From NCBI GenBank assembly GCA_963750735.1, contig CAVVRY010000019.1, positions 434,001-498,000 of the forward strand: 64,000 bases of DNA. The letters run 5' to 3'. Below, piece by piece: positions 50,024 through 60,300 of this stretch. Position numbers and translations under genes: made by a program. This DNA is from JANTGF01 sp963750735 (GTDB lineage Bacteria > Bacteroidota > Bacteroidia > Bacteroidales > VadinHA17). Positions within the stretch are counted from its first letter, which is position 1; every line of letters starts with the position of its first letter. Below the pieces are notes generated by a model, which ran no database searches, was not told the origin of the DNA, and saw nothing but the letters and a program-made list of their open reading frames with translations.

Positions 50024-51425
50024 TTAAGGTGTTGGAGCATTACTAACAGGTACTGATACAGGTGCTTTCTTCACTGACAAAGGTACAAAATTTTCAGGTG
50101 CCAGTTCAGGATCTTCATGACATCCAACACAACCCCTACGTTCAAATGGACGTAACCAATACCATGCGGATGGTCCTTGGACCAATTGGTTATTATCATC
50201 AAGAGTTTGTAACCTGAAAGGTGTATCAGCTATTATTTTCAGGTAAAATGAACCGTCTTCTTCAACCTGAACAATACCAAGGCTGTTTTCAATTCCCAGA
50301 ACTTCTACTTTTGTTGCATTGGCTAAATTGGTTGATACACTGTCATACTGCTGGGCAATTACATTGATGTCCTGGCAGAACAACAGGCCGGTAGTTTCTT
50401 CAGGATTAACTTCATCCGGCAAGTTCCGAGGCCTATTATAAGCTCTAGCGAGGATAGGTTCAAAAATATGATAATCAGGATGACTATATAGTTTAACCAG
50501 TGAATTATCACCAGATGAGAAATTGTATAATCCTACAGCTTCTGCATCAGAAGAATGATAGGAAACAAGCTTCCTGTCAGCTTCCAGAGGAAGAACAGAG
50601 TAAAAATCACCAGGTATATTTTCTGTATAATTTATCCTGGTATATAAAGGCCTGTTTTGATGAACTGATACAATATCTCTCTTTTGCTTTTCTCCTGCTT
50701 TCCATTCTGTAAAGAAAATAAAACCATCTTCGGTTTCTTGTACCTGAGGATTGATATATTCATTTCCCCTATAAAACAATTCAGCTTTGGTGCCATTAGG
50801 TCTCATAGCCAGATACATTGATTCTCCTTCTGAAGGATAGGTTTGCTTGGACTGTATAAGTACCCTGCCATCACGAAGAACAGTAGAAGTATAGTTGATA
50901 TGCGGATGGTAGGTTACCTGATTCAGGTTTGACCCATCCAGGTTCATGGTAAATAATGCCTGAACTGAACCATCACCTACATTTGGCATTTGCTTGACTA
51001 AAAACCACACGATCACCGGGGAGATAGGCCGGGCCATAACATGAACTCTCGAAATTTGTTAGTTTTTTACTCGATCCTTTACTTAAGTTCATTTCCCAAA
51101 CCTGCCATTTATCGTTTTTATTCTCCTGGGCAATAAAAAGCATTTTTTTTGCATCGTATGAAATATCTGGTGAACATGCAGAATAAAAATCTGATGTAAG
51201 CACTATTTCAGACGCCACAGGCTTATCAGGATTAATGGCAACGATCTGGGCTCCCTGGTATGAATGTACAATATTTGCTTCATTGAGATTGAAGTTTTCA
51301 ACGGGAACACGCGTAAATACAAGCATGCCATCTCCTGTTTTCTTCCCACATGAGGCCAGATTTATACCAATAAATCCCAATGTAATCAGGTAAACAGCGA
51401 GAGAAATTACTTTCCTAATACTCAT
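50024..51425 (-). CDS. HzsA-like TolB-propeller lipoprotein with one haem c site (one frameshift)
   Basis: Envelope lipoprotein (INLASC, about Cys26) of roughly 465 residues. The N-terminal half is a TolB-like propeller (DFYSACSPDISYDAKKMLFIAQENKNDKWQVWEMNLSKGSSKKLT); the C-terminal part matches the HzsA-like/cytochrome domain found in hydrazine synthase alpha-like proteins, with a single CVGCH motif near the end (FERRGCVGCHEDPELAPENF). The frame shifts once at about 50998-51010 (RVVFS / QMPNVGDGSV), one extra base. Its ATG overlaps the stop of the upstream CRTAC1 gene by four bases, showing translational coupling. It is probably an electron-transfer or substrate-binding partner of the propeller cytochrome that follows. 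True hydrazine synthesis is not implied. Confidence 0.75.
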
Positions 51426-53137
51426 GGGGTTGTTGATTCAGATTCCTTTATAGTTAGAAATTGCCCGGCTTTTATATTTTCCAATACCTGCACTTTTCCC
51501 GATGGCCATATGACTTCAATACTTTCAACTGTATCATTGTCGTCAAGGCCAAAATGCAATCTTGGATCGTTCTGTGAAAGATATCCACTTGAACTTTTCT
51601 TTTGGGTATATTGTTTGATACCTCCAGATACAATAGTTACACGTGCGCCAATTCCGTCTTTGTTGCTTGTATCACCGATGAGATTCAATGATATCCAGTT
51701 TTTTTGATTACCATTATTATTTCGCAGTAAGGCTCCTCTATCATTTAGATTAACAATATAAGCATCAAGGTCACCATCATTATCAAAATCACCAAAGCAG
51801 GCTCCTCTGCCAACACGTTCCTCATGGAAATACGCTCCATGATCTTTTGATACATCAGTAAACTTGCCATTTCCATCATTTTCAAAAAGCTGATCTTCCT
51901 GACCGTATAAATGTTTTAATTCTCCATTTACTTTAAATAAATCAAGATCAGCATCATTGTCATAATCAAGGAAAGAAGATGCCCATCCTACAAATTGCCC
52001 ACAGGCTACAGCAATTCCTGAGTTGTATGACATTTCACTAAATACTCCGTTTCCCTCATTTTTGTATAATGAGCAATAGACATCATCAGACACAAAGAGG
52101 TCCATTAATCCATCTCTGTTGTAATCTGCGAAATCAACTGACATACTGATGGTTGCTTCACCTACCTGGTTAAAGGCAACTCCAGACATTATGCCACGAT
52201 CTTCGAATTTTTTACCTTCAATATTGTGGTAGAGATAATTAACCATATGGTCATTGGAGATGAAAATATCAACAAACCCATCGTTATCATAATCAGCTGC
52301 TCCAACACCCATTGCTCTTCCATCCCTGTTAAACACACCCATTTCTTGGGTAACATTCTCAAAGGTTCCATCGCCTCTGTTGTGGTATAATATATCAGGC
52401 TGACCATCATATGCCATTGGTCCGGGGAATCCATCAGGTGCGTAGTAATAATTGTATTCCGGATCGAATTCAATGTAGTTTCCGACATACAAATCAAGGA
52501 ATCCATCATTATCATAATCAAACCAAACTGCACCAACACTGCAATCATTTCCTCCAACACCTGCCTCATCCGTTACATTGGAAAAAGCACCCTTGCCATT
52601 GTTAAGGTATAGGACATTTGGGCCATGATTGCTAATATAAATATCGGGATAACCATCATTGTTGTAATCTCCAACAGTAATTCCCATGCCATATCCTTTA
52701 TCACCCACCTTGGCTTTATCCGTTACATCCTCAAAAGTGCCATTCTGCAAACTCCTGAAAAGTTGATTTTTTGAGCTAGTATTTGGCTCATGATCTTCAT
52801 TTAAGCTGAGACCCTCAGTATAGTTTCCGTTGCTAACATAGATGTCCAGGTAGCCATCCTGATCGTAATCAAGAAAAACTGCGCCTCCACCTACTGATTC
52901 AACAAGGTTACTTAAATGATCATCTCCAATAGTATGAGTGAAATCAATTCCTGAGAATTCAATGAGTTCCTGAAAGAAGTCATCAGTAGCTTCTGGTAGA
53001 GATAATTCCACCCCTTTTTTTGTTTCGGAAGAAGGTTTATTATTAGAGTTACAGGCGATTAAAAATACTACGGCCAATATAATAAGCACTTTGGATAAAC
53101 TGTAATATGAATTTATTCTAACTGGATTTTTGACCAT
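51422..53137 (-). CDS. CRTAC1-type FG-GAP / ASPIC-UnbV lipoprotein
   Basis: A 571-residue exported lipoprotein (VFLIAC, about Cys29). FG-GAP blades with Ca-binding loops fill most of the length (DYDQDGYLD, DYNNDGYPD, DYDNDGFLD, DYDNDADLD, DFDNDGDLD). The last 80 residues are an ASPIC/UnbV domain (GIGARVTIVSGGIKQYTQKKSSSGYLSQNDPRLHFGLDDNDTVESIEVIWPSGKVQVLENIKAGQFL). Such proteins are common in clusters with haem proteins; no enzymatic role is proven. First gene of the downstream transcript of the cluster (204 bp after the radical SAM gene, with a promoter-like element at 53178-53185), and it overlaps the HzsA-like gene by four bases. Paralogue of 55658-57316. Confidence 0.85.
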   Translation of the reverse strand: MVKNPVRINSYYSLSKVLIILAVVFLIACNSNNKPSSETKKGVELSLPEATDDFFQELIEFSGIDFTHTIGDDHLSNLVESVGGGAVFLDYDQDGYLDIYVSNGNYTEGLSLNEDHEPNTSSKNQLFRSLQNGTFEDVTDKAKVGDKGYGMGITVGDYNNDGYPDIYISNHGPNVLYLNNGKGAFSNVTDEAGVGGNDCSVGAVWFDYDNDGFLDLYVGNYIEFDPEYNYYYAPDGFPGPMAYDGQPDILYHNRGDGTFENVTQEMGVFNRDGRAMGVGAADYDNDGFVDIFISNDHMVNYLYHNIEGKKFEDRGIMSGVAFNQVGEATISMSVDFADYNRDGLMDLFVSDDVYCSLYKNEGNGVFSEMSYNSGIAVACGQFVGWASSFLDYDNDADLDLFKVNGELKHLYGQEDQLFENDGNGKFTDVSKDHGAYFHEERVGRGACFGDFDNDGDLDAYIVNLNDRGALLRNNNGNQKNWISLNLIGDTSNKDGIGARVTIVSGGIKQYTQKKSSSGYLSQNDPRLHFGLDDNDTVESIEVIWPSGKVQVLENIKAGQFLTIKESESTTP

Positions 53138-53177
53138 TTCAAATAATTAAGTATGTGTATAAGTCAATTTTAAGCTA

Positions 53178-53185
53178 ACAAAAAT
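53178..53185 (-). promoter_or_regulatory. -7 promoter element TATTTTTG
   Basis: Exact TAnnTTTG on the minus strand, giving a leader of about 35 bases to the CRTAC1 gene at 53137. A TTTG lies 15 bp upstream, closer than the usual -33 spacing. Together with the 204-bp gap it suggests that the cluster is read as two transcripts. Confidence 0.4.
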
Positions 53186-53341
53186 AGAAAAATCTTAAAA
53201 TCAAACATATGTTTGTCGACATTATTTTAACTGTAGCCTTTTACCAATGCTAGTTTCAGTGGGTGAAGTTAAATTTTAAAATTGGGCAATTAATATTGTT
53301 TTTTCATTGCAATATTTATACCAAAAGGCTGAAAAACTTGT

Positions 53342-54289
53342 CTAAATTACACAGGAACATGAGACTGTAGGCAAAAGTACCTGTGATAAGTTCATGTAGT
53401 TCAATCTATTCTTTCTCTCATTGTGACATTTGTTACATTTTGAAAAATGATCAATATCCCAGAGATCAGCGAATACATTTCCTTTATTTAATCTGATACC
53501 ATATTCAACCACTTCTTCGATCGACTTGATATCTGGCGCTTCAAAATAACCTTTTGATTCCAACTCATCCATTGCACCATTTCCCATTCTAACAGGAATT
53601 ATTATACATGTGGTAACTCCCACCTTGAATGCATAATCCATTGATTTCTTTGCCCATAGTATTCCCTCCTCTTCTGAAAGAAAAGGAGGCCTAAGCAAAA
53701 TAAATGCACGGGAAGCAATTTCGCTTTTATTGAGGAAATGAATGGAGCTGTCAAAATTATCAAGAGACATTTTTTTGTTAAGTAGTGGAAGAACTTCCGG
53801 GTGAATTGTTTCAAGGCCAATGGCAATCTCCAAATCTGGTTTTAAAATTTTATTAAACAAGAGAGCATTCTCATTTATTAGTTCAGGTCGACTTTCAACT
53901 ACAACAGTCTTGAATCCTTCTAAAAGTCTTGCAATTTCTTTATAATCAGCCAAAGGTATAGCTGCCTGGTCAAAAAAACTGCCACTATTATACAATTTTA
54001 TATGTTCAGTTTTGGGCAATTTTGAAAGAGCATATTTAATCTGCTCTGGAAGAGCACCTTCAGGAATAGTTTCATCTGTTGTATTTTTCCATAAATCACA
54101 CATCAGGCATTTATAAGGACATTCCTTATTTACCAGAAGGATGGTTGCAACTTCATCGATTGTTCCTGATAATGTCCGCTCCTTTTCTACAAAAAAGCCA
54201 TAGGGTACAAAAGGATCAACCGGGTTTTTCTTCCCTCTTTTAGATTTAATCCATTGACTGTCAATCTGAAAATCAGGATAATTACTCAT
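53342..54289 (-). CDS. Radical SAM protein (COG1244/RaSEA-like)
   Basis: A 315-residue cytoplasmic iron-sulfur enzyme. The radical SAM cluster motif CPYKCLMC (Cys57, 61, 64) lies close to the N-terminus; KLYNSGSFFDQAAIPLADYKEIA, VVVESRPELI and EIAIGLETIHPEVLPLLNKKM form the SAM-binding barrel and resemble the family of the archaeosine synthase radical SAM subunit. The C-terminus has a Cys-rich patch (FSKCNKCHNER and a final SCSC) that may hold an extra cluster or zinc. It is not exported, so CNKCH is not a haem site. Its start overlaps the end of the asparagine-synthetase-like gene by eight bases, so the two probably modify one substrate in sequence. Confidence 0.8.
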   Translation of the reverse strand: MSNYPDFQIDSQWIKSKRGKKNPVDPFVPYGFFVEKERTLSGTIDEVATILLVNKECPYKCLMCDLWKNTTDETIPEGALPEQIKYALSKLPKTEHIKLYNSGSFFDQAAIPLADYKEIARLLEGFKTVVVESRPELINENALLFNKILKPDLEIAIGLETIHPEVLPLLNKKMSLDNFDSSIHFLNKSEIASRAFILLRPPFLSEEEGILWAKKSMDYAFKVGVTTCIIIPVRMGNGAMDELESKGYFEAPDIKSIEEVVEYGIRLNKGNVFADLWDIDHFSKCNKCHNERKNRLNYMNLSQVLLPTVSCSCVI

Positions 54290-55610
54290 AAATGGCCAGG
54301 AACTCCCTTCTATAATCTATTTCTTTTTCAGGGAAATGTGCTTTAAAGGTATCCTGCGATGAAACGCCATGCTGAAACCGTCTCTTTGTGTAAACAGGCA
54401 TATTCAAACCAGTGATAGACTTTATTCCACTAGCTACTACCTGCCCTTTAAGCTCATAGAGTTTTTCATGATCCCATGCTGTCATTTCGATAAATGGAAT
54501 ACCTTCTGAAATTTCAATTACATTCTCAAGCGTGTAGGGACTAAAACTTTCAAATCCCAAAATATCTGTTGGTGAGTATGTACGCATATACCCGCGACTT
54601 AATCCTCCGGAATAGGTTAATGAGTGCTTCATTTTTCCAACACCCCAGCCTTCATGATACAGCATTAGATTATTTAGGACACTTCGAATGGTTAGTTCAG
54701 GATTTTCTTCAATTGGATAGTCCTTTAGGTTTTCATCTCCACCATCTCCATCAATTATATATTTCCAGTCAGGGTACCTGGAACGAATGCCTTCAAGAAT
54801 GGCAAGGTTCATTGTAGCAGACTGAATATCAAGAGGTTTGTAGTCTTCAACAACTTTAATTGTTTTTTTCCAATCCAGATCCGAAGAATTGATTTCAATG
54901 GGTTCAAGAAAAAATTCCATATTGAGTGCTTTAAGGAAAGCTCTGGCCTGTTTAAGGTCTTCTCCTTTGCCATCAACACTCAACGTGAAGGCTTTGAGCC
55001 TGGATGGACTCTCACCTAATTCTTTCAATGCATGATAAGTAAGTAAAAATACCGATCCACTATCCACGCCGGCTGAGAAAGTAATTCCTATAGGCCCTTT
55101 ATTAGCCCTTAATGTCAACCACTTTTTAATTTCTTCGTACAAGGTGCCTATATATTTCTCTCCCAATTGCTCAAGGCTATTGTTCTCAAATTTATTTCTC
55201 TCAGGTGTAAAAAACCTATCGTAAACCGGACTTGGGTCAGGGCAACCAAGCAATTCAATTGTGGTTACATAATGTGCCGGAGCCATTCTCGTGTATGAGG
55301 GATGAAACTGATTATCCAGGCCTTCCTGTTTTAGATAATTGTATATTGTATCAATTCGTTCTGCCAGAACCAAGCATGGTCCTTCTTTAAGTTTTGCGAT
55401 AAAAAACCGCAATGGCCGTCCGATTGATCTTGCCATTTTAATTTTCTTTCCTTCCACAGCTATGATGGCAAACTGCCCGTCAATTTTCCGAACAGCCTGA
55501 GAATCTCCCGATCTGACGGCTTCAATAGCTTCCTCCAGGGACATATTGTAAATATTATTTTTAGCCGGATCAGTAAGATCTACAACTCTTTCTACATATT
55601 GATTGTTCAT
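54282..55610 (-). CDS. Asparagine-synthetase-like ATP-dependent enzyme lacking the glutaminase cysteine
   Basis: A 442-residue cytoplasmic protein. The C-terminal two-thirds is the AsnB-type PP-loop domain: SAGVDSGS at 179-186 (ATP pyrophosphatase motif) and GDGGDE at 288-293. Residues 1 to about 130 resemble a shrunken class II glutaminase fold (GQFAIIAVEGKKIKMARSIGRPLRFFIA) but have no Cys at position 2, so it cannot release ammonia from glutamine in the usual way. It is therefore more like the beta-lactam synthetase or lasso-cyclase branch of the family than a true asparagine synthase: ATP activates a carboxylate for attack by some amine. It overlaps the radical SAM gene and follows a CRTAC1 gene by 47 bp. 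Confidence 0.8.
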   Translation of the reverse strand: MNNQYVERVVDLTDPAKNNIYNMSLEEAIEAVRSGDSQAVRKIDGQFAIIAVEGKKIKMARSIGRPLRFFIAKLKEGPCLVLAERIDTIYNYLKQEGLDNQFHPSYTRMAPAHYVTTIELLGCPDPSPVYDRFFTPERNKFENNSLEQLGEKYIGTLYEEIKKWLTLRANKGPIGITFSAGVDSGSVFLLTYHALKELGESPSRLKAFTLSVDGKGEDLKQARAFLKALNMEFFLEPIEINSSDLDWKKTIKVVEDYKPLDIQSATMNLAILEGIRSRYPDWKYIIDGDGGDENLKDYPIEENPELTIRSVLNNLMLYHEGWGVGKMKHSLTYSGGLSRGYMRTYSPTDILGFESFSPYTLENVIEISEGIPFIEMTAWDHEKLYELKGQVVASGIKSITGLNMPVYTKRRFQHGVSSQDTFKAHFPEKEIDYRREFLAIYE

Positions 55611-55657
55611 TTATCTTCAATTTTGTTATAAGTTTTCAAAAGTAATAATTTCTGTTT

Positions 55658-57316
55658 TTATCGGATACCCATCCCCTGCAAAATAGTATGGTATTGATCA
55701 ATTTCAGGATTGTCTAAAACATCCATGGTCTGGTCAGACCAGAAAATTTCTATTTTTTCAATATTTTCCAACTGCCCAAGTCCAATGTGTACCCGAGGAT
55801 CATTATTCGAAAGGTAGGTGGTTGACCACTGATTCACAAACACTTTTTGCTTTCCAGTGGAATGAACGATTAGCTTAGCACCGATGGCTGCTCCCGGTCC
55901 GTCTTTTCCAGTTAGTTTTAATCCTATCCAGTGATTTTGATTTCCACCGTCGTTTCTGAGCAGTGAGGAGGTAGCTTCTAGGTCGATATGCGAAACGATT
56001 ATATCCATATCTCCATCATCATCATAATCCCAAACAGCAGCACCGCGACCTGATCGTTTTTTGGAAAAGTATGGACTCAGCTCAGCTCCAACATTTGTAA
56101 AGTTTCCTTTTCCATCATTTTCGAGGAGCAAAGGATATTGAAGTATCAATTCTTCAGCTGTTCCATTGGCAGAGAATATATCCAGATCGCCATCATTATC
56201 ATAGTCGAAAAGCATAGCAGCCCACTGGCCCTTCTTGTTAAATTCTGCAGCTAATCCACTTTTTTCTGTAATATCCTCGAAAAGTCCATTTCCCATATTT
56301 CGATAAAGGGCACCATATTTGAGATCGACGACCAGCAAATCAATAAGTCCATCACCATCGATATCACCAATGGAGCCATGCATAGATCCGGTAGGTTCTC
56401 CACGACTGTTTGCTGCGACACCACTTTCCTTAGCCACTTCCACATACTTTCCATTATCATTTCTGAAAAGAAAATTCAACTGATGATCATTTCCCTGAAA
56501 AAGATCCAGATCTCCGTCATCATCATAGTCAAAAACGGTCAGTCCCATGCATTTTGAGTCGGGGAAATACAAATTATTTTCCTGAGTCACATCCTTAAAT
56601 TTGCCATTGGCTTGCTGTTCATATAGCATTGAGGCCTGGCCATTGTATTCCGATGGGTGAGGCATCATATCTGGTGTGGTTGGTGAAACATAGTCCGGAT
56701 CAAATGCGAGGAAGTTTCCAACCATGGCATCCAGCCTTCCATCATAATTATAATCCCAAAAGGCTACGCCCACGCTCCATTTAGTAAATTCATTCAGGTT
56801 TTCAGGTCCTTTGAGACCCAGGGAATCTGTAATATCGCTAAATGTTCCATCACCATTGTTTTGATAAAATACATTGGGACCATAGTTTAACAAATACAGA
56901 TCTTCGTCTCCATCCTTGTCATAATCGATGGCTCCTGCAGCCATACTCCAATTTCGGTCATCAACACCTGCTTCCTTCGCAATTTCAGAGAAAGTTCCAT
57001 TTCCATTGTTTCTATAAAGCTGATTTGGTGTGTTAAGAAATACTTCTCCCTCTGGATCACTTATGCCTTTTAAATAGGTTCCATTAAGCATATACAGGTC
57101 CATATCACCATCGCCATCATAATCAAAAACAGTTATGCCTGACCCACTGCTTTCCAAAATGTTTTCATACGTATAGTCGCCAAAATTATACAAGAAATCA
57201 ATCCCGGCCTCTTCAGTTACCTCAGTAAATTGAAGTTCTTTATTTTCATCTGTGGTACAAGCATGAAAAACTGAGAATGAAATAATACTTATAAAAACAA
57301 TATAGACCTTATTCAT
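55658..57316 (-). CDS. CRTAC1-type FG-GAP / ASPIC-UnbV lipoprotein
   Basis: A 552-residue lipoprotein (VFHAC, Cys20). FG-GAP blades with Ca loops (DYDGDGDMD, DYDKDGDED, DYDNDGDLD, DYDDDGDMD) are followed by an ASPIC/UnbV domain (AIGAKLIVHSTGKQKVFVNQWSTTYLSNNDPRVHIGLGQLENIEKIEIFWS). It shares its whole architecture with 51422-53137, including the opening block TEVTEEAGIDFLYNFGDYTYENILESSGSGITVFDYDGDGD, but lies next to the cytoplasmic enzyme pair instead of the haem genes. Spacing of 47-50 bp to both neighbours puts it in one transcript with the large TPR protein and the AsnB-like gene. Function unknown. Confidence 0.85.
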   Translation of the reverse strand: MNKVYIVFISIISFSVFHACTTDENKELQFTEVTEEAGIDFLYNFGDYTYENILESSGSGITVFDYDGDGDMDLYMLNGTYLKGISDPEGEVFLNTPNQLYRNNGNGTFSEIAKEAGVDDRNWSMAAGAIDYDKDGDEDLYLLNYGPNVFYQNNGDGTFSDITDSLGLKGPENLNEFTKWSVGVAFWDYNYDGRLDAMVGNFLAFDPDYVSPTTPDMMPHPSEYNGQASMLYEQQANGKFKDVTQENNLYFPDSKCMGLTVFDYDDDGDLDLFQGNDHQLNFLFRNDNGKYVEVAKESGVAANSRGEPTGSMHGSIGDIDGDGLIDLLVVDLKYGALYRNMGNGLFEDITEKSGLAAEFNKKGQWAAMLFDYDNDGDLDIFSANGTAEELILQYPLLLENDGKGNFTNVGAELSPYFSKKRSGRGAAVWDYDDDGDMDIIVSHIDLEATSSLLRNDGGNQNHWIGLKLTGKDGPGAAIGAKLIVHSTGKQKVFVNQWSTTYLSNNDPRVHIGLGQLENIEKIEIFWSDQTMDVLDNPEIDQYHTILQGMGIR

Positions 57317-57366
57317 GCGGCAAATCTAAAAAATGTGTTTAATTTAATTCCAGTTGATAAAATTGA

Positions 57367-60300
57367 TCATTTAGATTTGGTCAAGGCCTGGAGATATTCA
57401 TCCGTGGTAACTAACCTGGTGTTGTATTTTTTCATATACTCCTTATGCTCTTTATCCATAGGGTAACTTTCATTTTCTCCATAAGGATATTTTGTCATGC
57501 TGTGGAAGGGTAGAGGAGCAACAGTCTGGCCTGTGGCTGTGTTCAAGTCACCATCTTTTACCCAGCCAACAGTATATATTAGGAAATCTCTTTTCCAACC
57601 CTCAGGAAGATCGTTGATTTTGGTAGCATCAAATTCTATGGTAGTTTCTTCTCCGGCATTGGCGATAATATACTTATTGTCCGAATCCAACAAGAGCTCA
57701 CTTACATCACCAAAACGGGTATATGTCCCAGTCAGATCCCGCCATTTTGGATCGGTGGAAACAGTTGAATAATCAAACCAGTGTGGTCCGTAGCGTCCCC
57801 CTTTTCTGAACAACCGAGAGAATCCCCTGTAATGGTGATCTGCTTCAGCTGGAACCAGCTGAGTTGTCTGCAAAGGAGCTTTAGAATGGCTTTCTGCAAA
57901 GAAAACATAATCCCAGTAGATTTCCATATTCGTACAGATCCGGATTCGATGATCGTCTGATAAATATTTGCCCGATAAATCTGCAATTATAGTTTTATTT
58001 TTCCCTTCAGGAAAACCCAGGTTTTCAATAACAGTTTCCCATTCACCTTTTTTATTTACTACCTGCAAGTATGGATGAATGAGTTTTGTTTTTTCAGATT
58101 GAGAAATGGCTTTGTTGATACTTGCATCGGTTGGGAATATCCAGCCATTCATAAACAGCTGCAAATTGTGAGTTTGTGAAAGACTTCCCGGATCAAGAAT
58201 AAGTTCCCTTTTATCCGTAATGCCCTGATATTCAGATTTTATAAAGTTACTGATATAGTTGTTGTCCTTTTCCAGTATATATTCTAACATGTCATTTCCT
58301 TTACCATCTTTTGCTGAAACAGGAAATTGTTTCTGAGATACAGAATATACCCGGTACTCAGGATAGGGGGGAGGTGAAAACTTTTCATCCACGAAAACCT
58401 CAATAGAATCGGGATGGTCAAGTACTACCAACTCAGCCTCATCAAAATAGATCGTTTCCCATAATTCTTCAGTTACCTGTAAGGAGTACTTTCCATCTCT
58501 GGGTTTCAAGTATTCGCCAGGTATTTTCAAATATTCTTTTGAAGCATCAGCAAAAGCATATTCAGTTGTTCCTCCCATTATCCCTAAAGGCATTCCGAGT
58601 GCACTGCGCCACATGATATCCTTAACAAAGACATATTCGGTTCCATTCCAGGTATAAAGAAATGGACAGGAACCTTTCAATTGCTGTTCTTCTATCAGAT
58701 CCTGATCACTTCGGGGTGAGAATATGTTCTGAGGAGTTCCATTGGTCCATAAGATTCGAACCACATCAGCAGTTTCACGATTGGCAAGCCCGAACTGAAT
58801 AGAGGGTTCCGTAACCACTTTCATCTGGTAAAGGTCGTCGGCCCGAATTTCAACCTTGGCGCCAATACCATAATAATTGTTTTTACCACTTCCTGATCTA
58901 ACTCCAACCAGTTGTATCTTAATGCTCTGGTTTGTATTTCCTCCATCGTTTCGGAGTAAACGAACTCCTCCGGATAATCCAGCCATGAAAATATCGAGGT
59001 CACCATCTTTATTGTAATCAGCCACAGCAAATTGTCGGCCTTCCATAAGATCCTCGGGCAACAGATGACTAACATCTTTAAACTCACTTGGACCATCATT
59101 ATGAAAAAGAAAAACACCTCTTCCATCCTTGAGGGTTGACTCTCCCGCAACCAGGATATCCAGGTAACCATCGTTATCAAAATCAAAAAATGTAGCATCG
59201 TAGCCGATTACATCTTTAAGAGCTTCAAATGATTTGCTTGCCTGCTTATCTTTCTCAAAGGTTCCATTGCCCTTATTTTTATACAATTGATGAGATCCAC
59301 CATCCAGGCCTGTTATAAAAATATCCAGGAAGCCATCATTGTTATAATCGCCTGCAGTAACGGCTCCGGATTTTCCATTGCTTTCCAATCCGCAATCGGA
59401 GGTAATATCCTTAAATTTCCCTTCTCGCTGGTTTGAGTACAAAACATTGCTTGCATCCTCATGTACCACAAAGAGATCAATATCCCCATCATCATCAAAA
59501 TCTCCAAAACAAGCATCTCGACTTTTGGCTTCTTTGCCTGTTATTCCGCTTTGTATTGCAAGTTCCGTAAATGTATCATCAGAATTATTTCTGAATAATT
59601 GATTGACCCCTGCTTTGGCTAAGAATATATCCAAATCACCTTCGTGGTCCATATCAAAAAACAGAGCCATGTTTCCACCCGGAGATCCCTTCAGCTTAGC
59701 TTTAGCAGTAATGTCCTCGAACAATCCTTCACTGGCATTTTTATACAGCAGGTTTGATTCCTCCTTCACAATAAAAAGGTCAAGAAATCCATCGTTATCA
59801 TAATCAGCAAAAGTGGCGAAAGTTTCATTGCCGGAGTGCTTTATGCCTACTTCACTGGAAACATCGGAAAACATTCCCAGATCACTCTTAAATAAATAAT
59901 GCTTGTATTTTGATTCTTCTGCTGAATAACTTCCCAAATACAAATCATCTTCACCGTTGCGGTCAAAATCTGCAAGTGCCAGATGAGCAACTGGACCCTG
60001 ATTTCCTGTTGAGCCAGGATTGGAATTTAATCCCAAATCCAGTCCGGCAGAAGCTGTTACATCAGTAAATCGTATGGCATCAAGAATTGATTCACCTTCC
60101 GGGATAAACATTTTTGCTGTTTTATTAAATGTAAATACCGGAACTCCCATAGAGGAGCCTCCTGAACCTTTAAGTTCGGTAACACCCGATTGATATGGGT
60201 TGGTGAGTTTTAGGAAGTTGTGGAATATGAGAAAATTAGTCAATGCCTCCTCATTGTTAGAAGCCTGTAAAGATTCGAGGGCCTTATTATAATAACCAAG

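Noticed and set aside
50024..51425. Hydrazine synthase
   Set aside because: Only the alpha-like domain is present; beta and gamma subunits and other anammox genes are missing.
53342..54289. Haem c site CNKCH in the radical SAM protein
   Set aside because: The protein has no export signal, and haem c attachment occurs in the periplasm; the cysteines more likely bind a metal cluster.
54282..55610. True asparagine synthase (asnB)
   Set aside because: No catalytic Cys2 and a shortened glutaminase-like domain; the context is not amino-acid metabolism.
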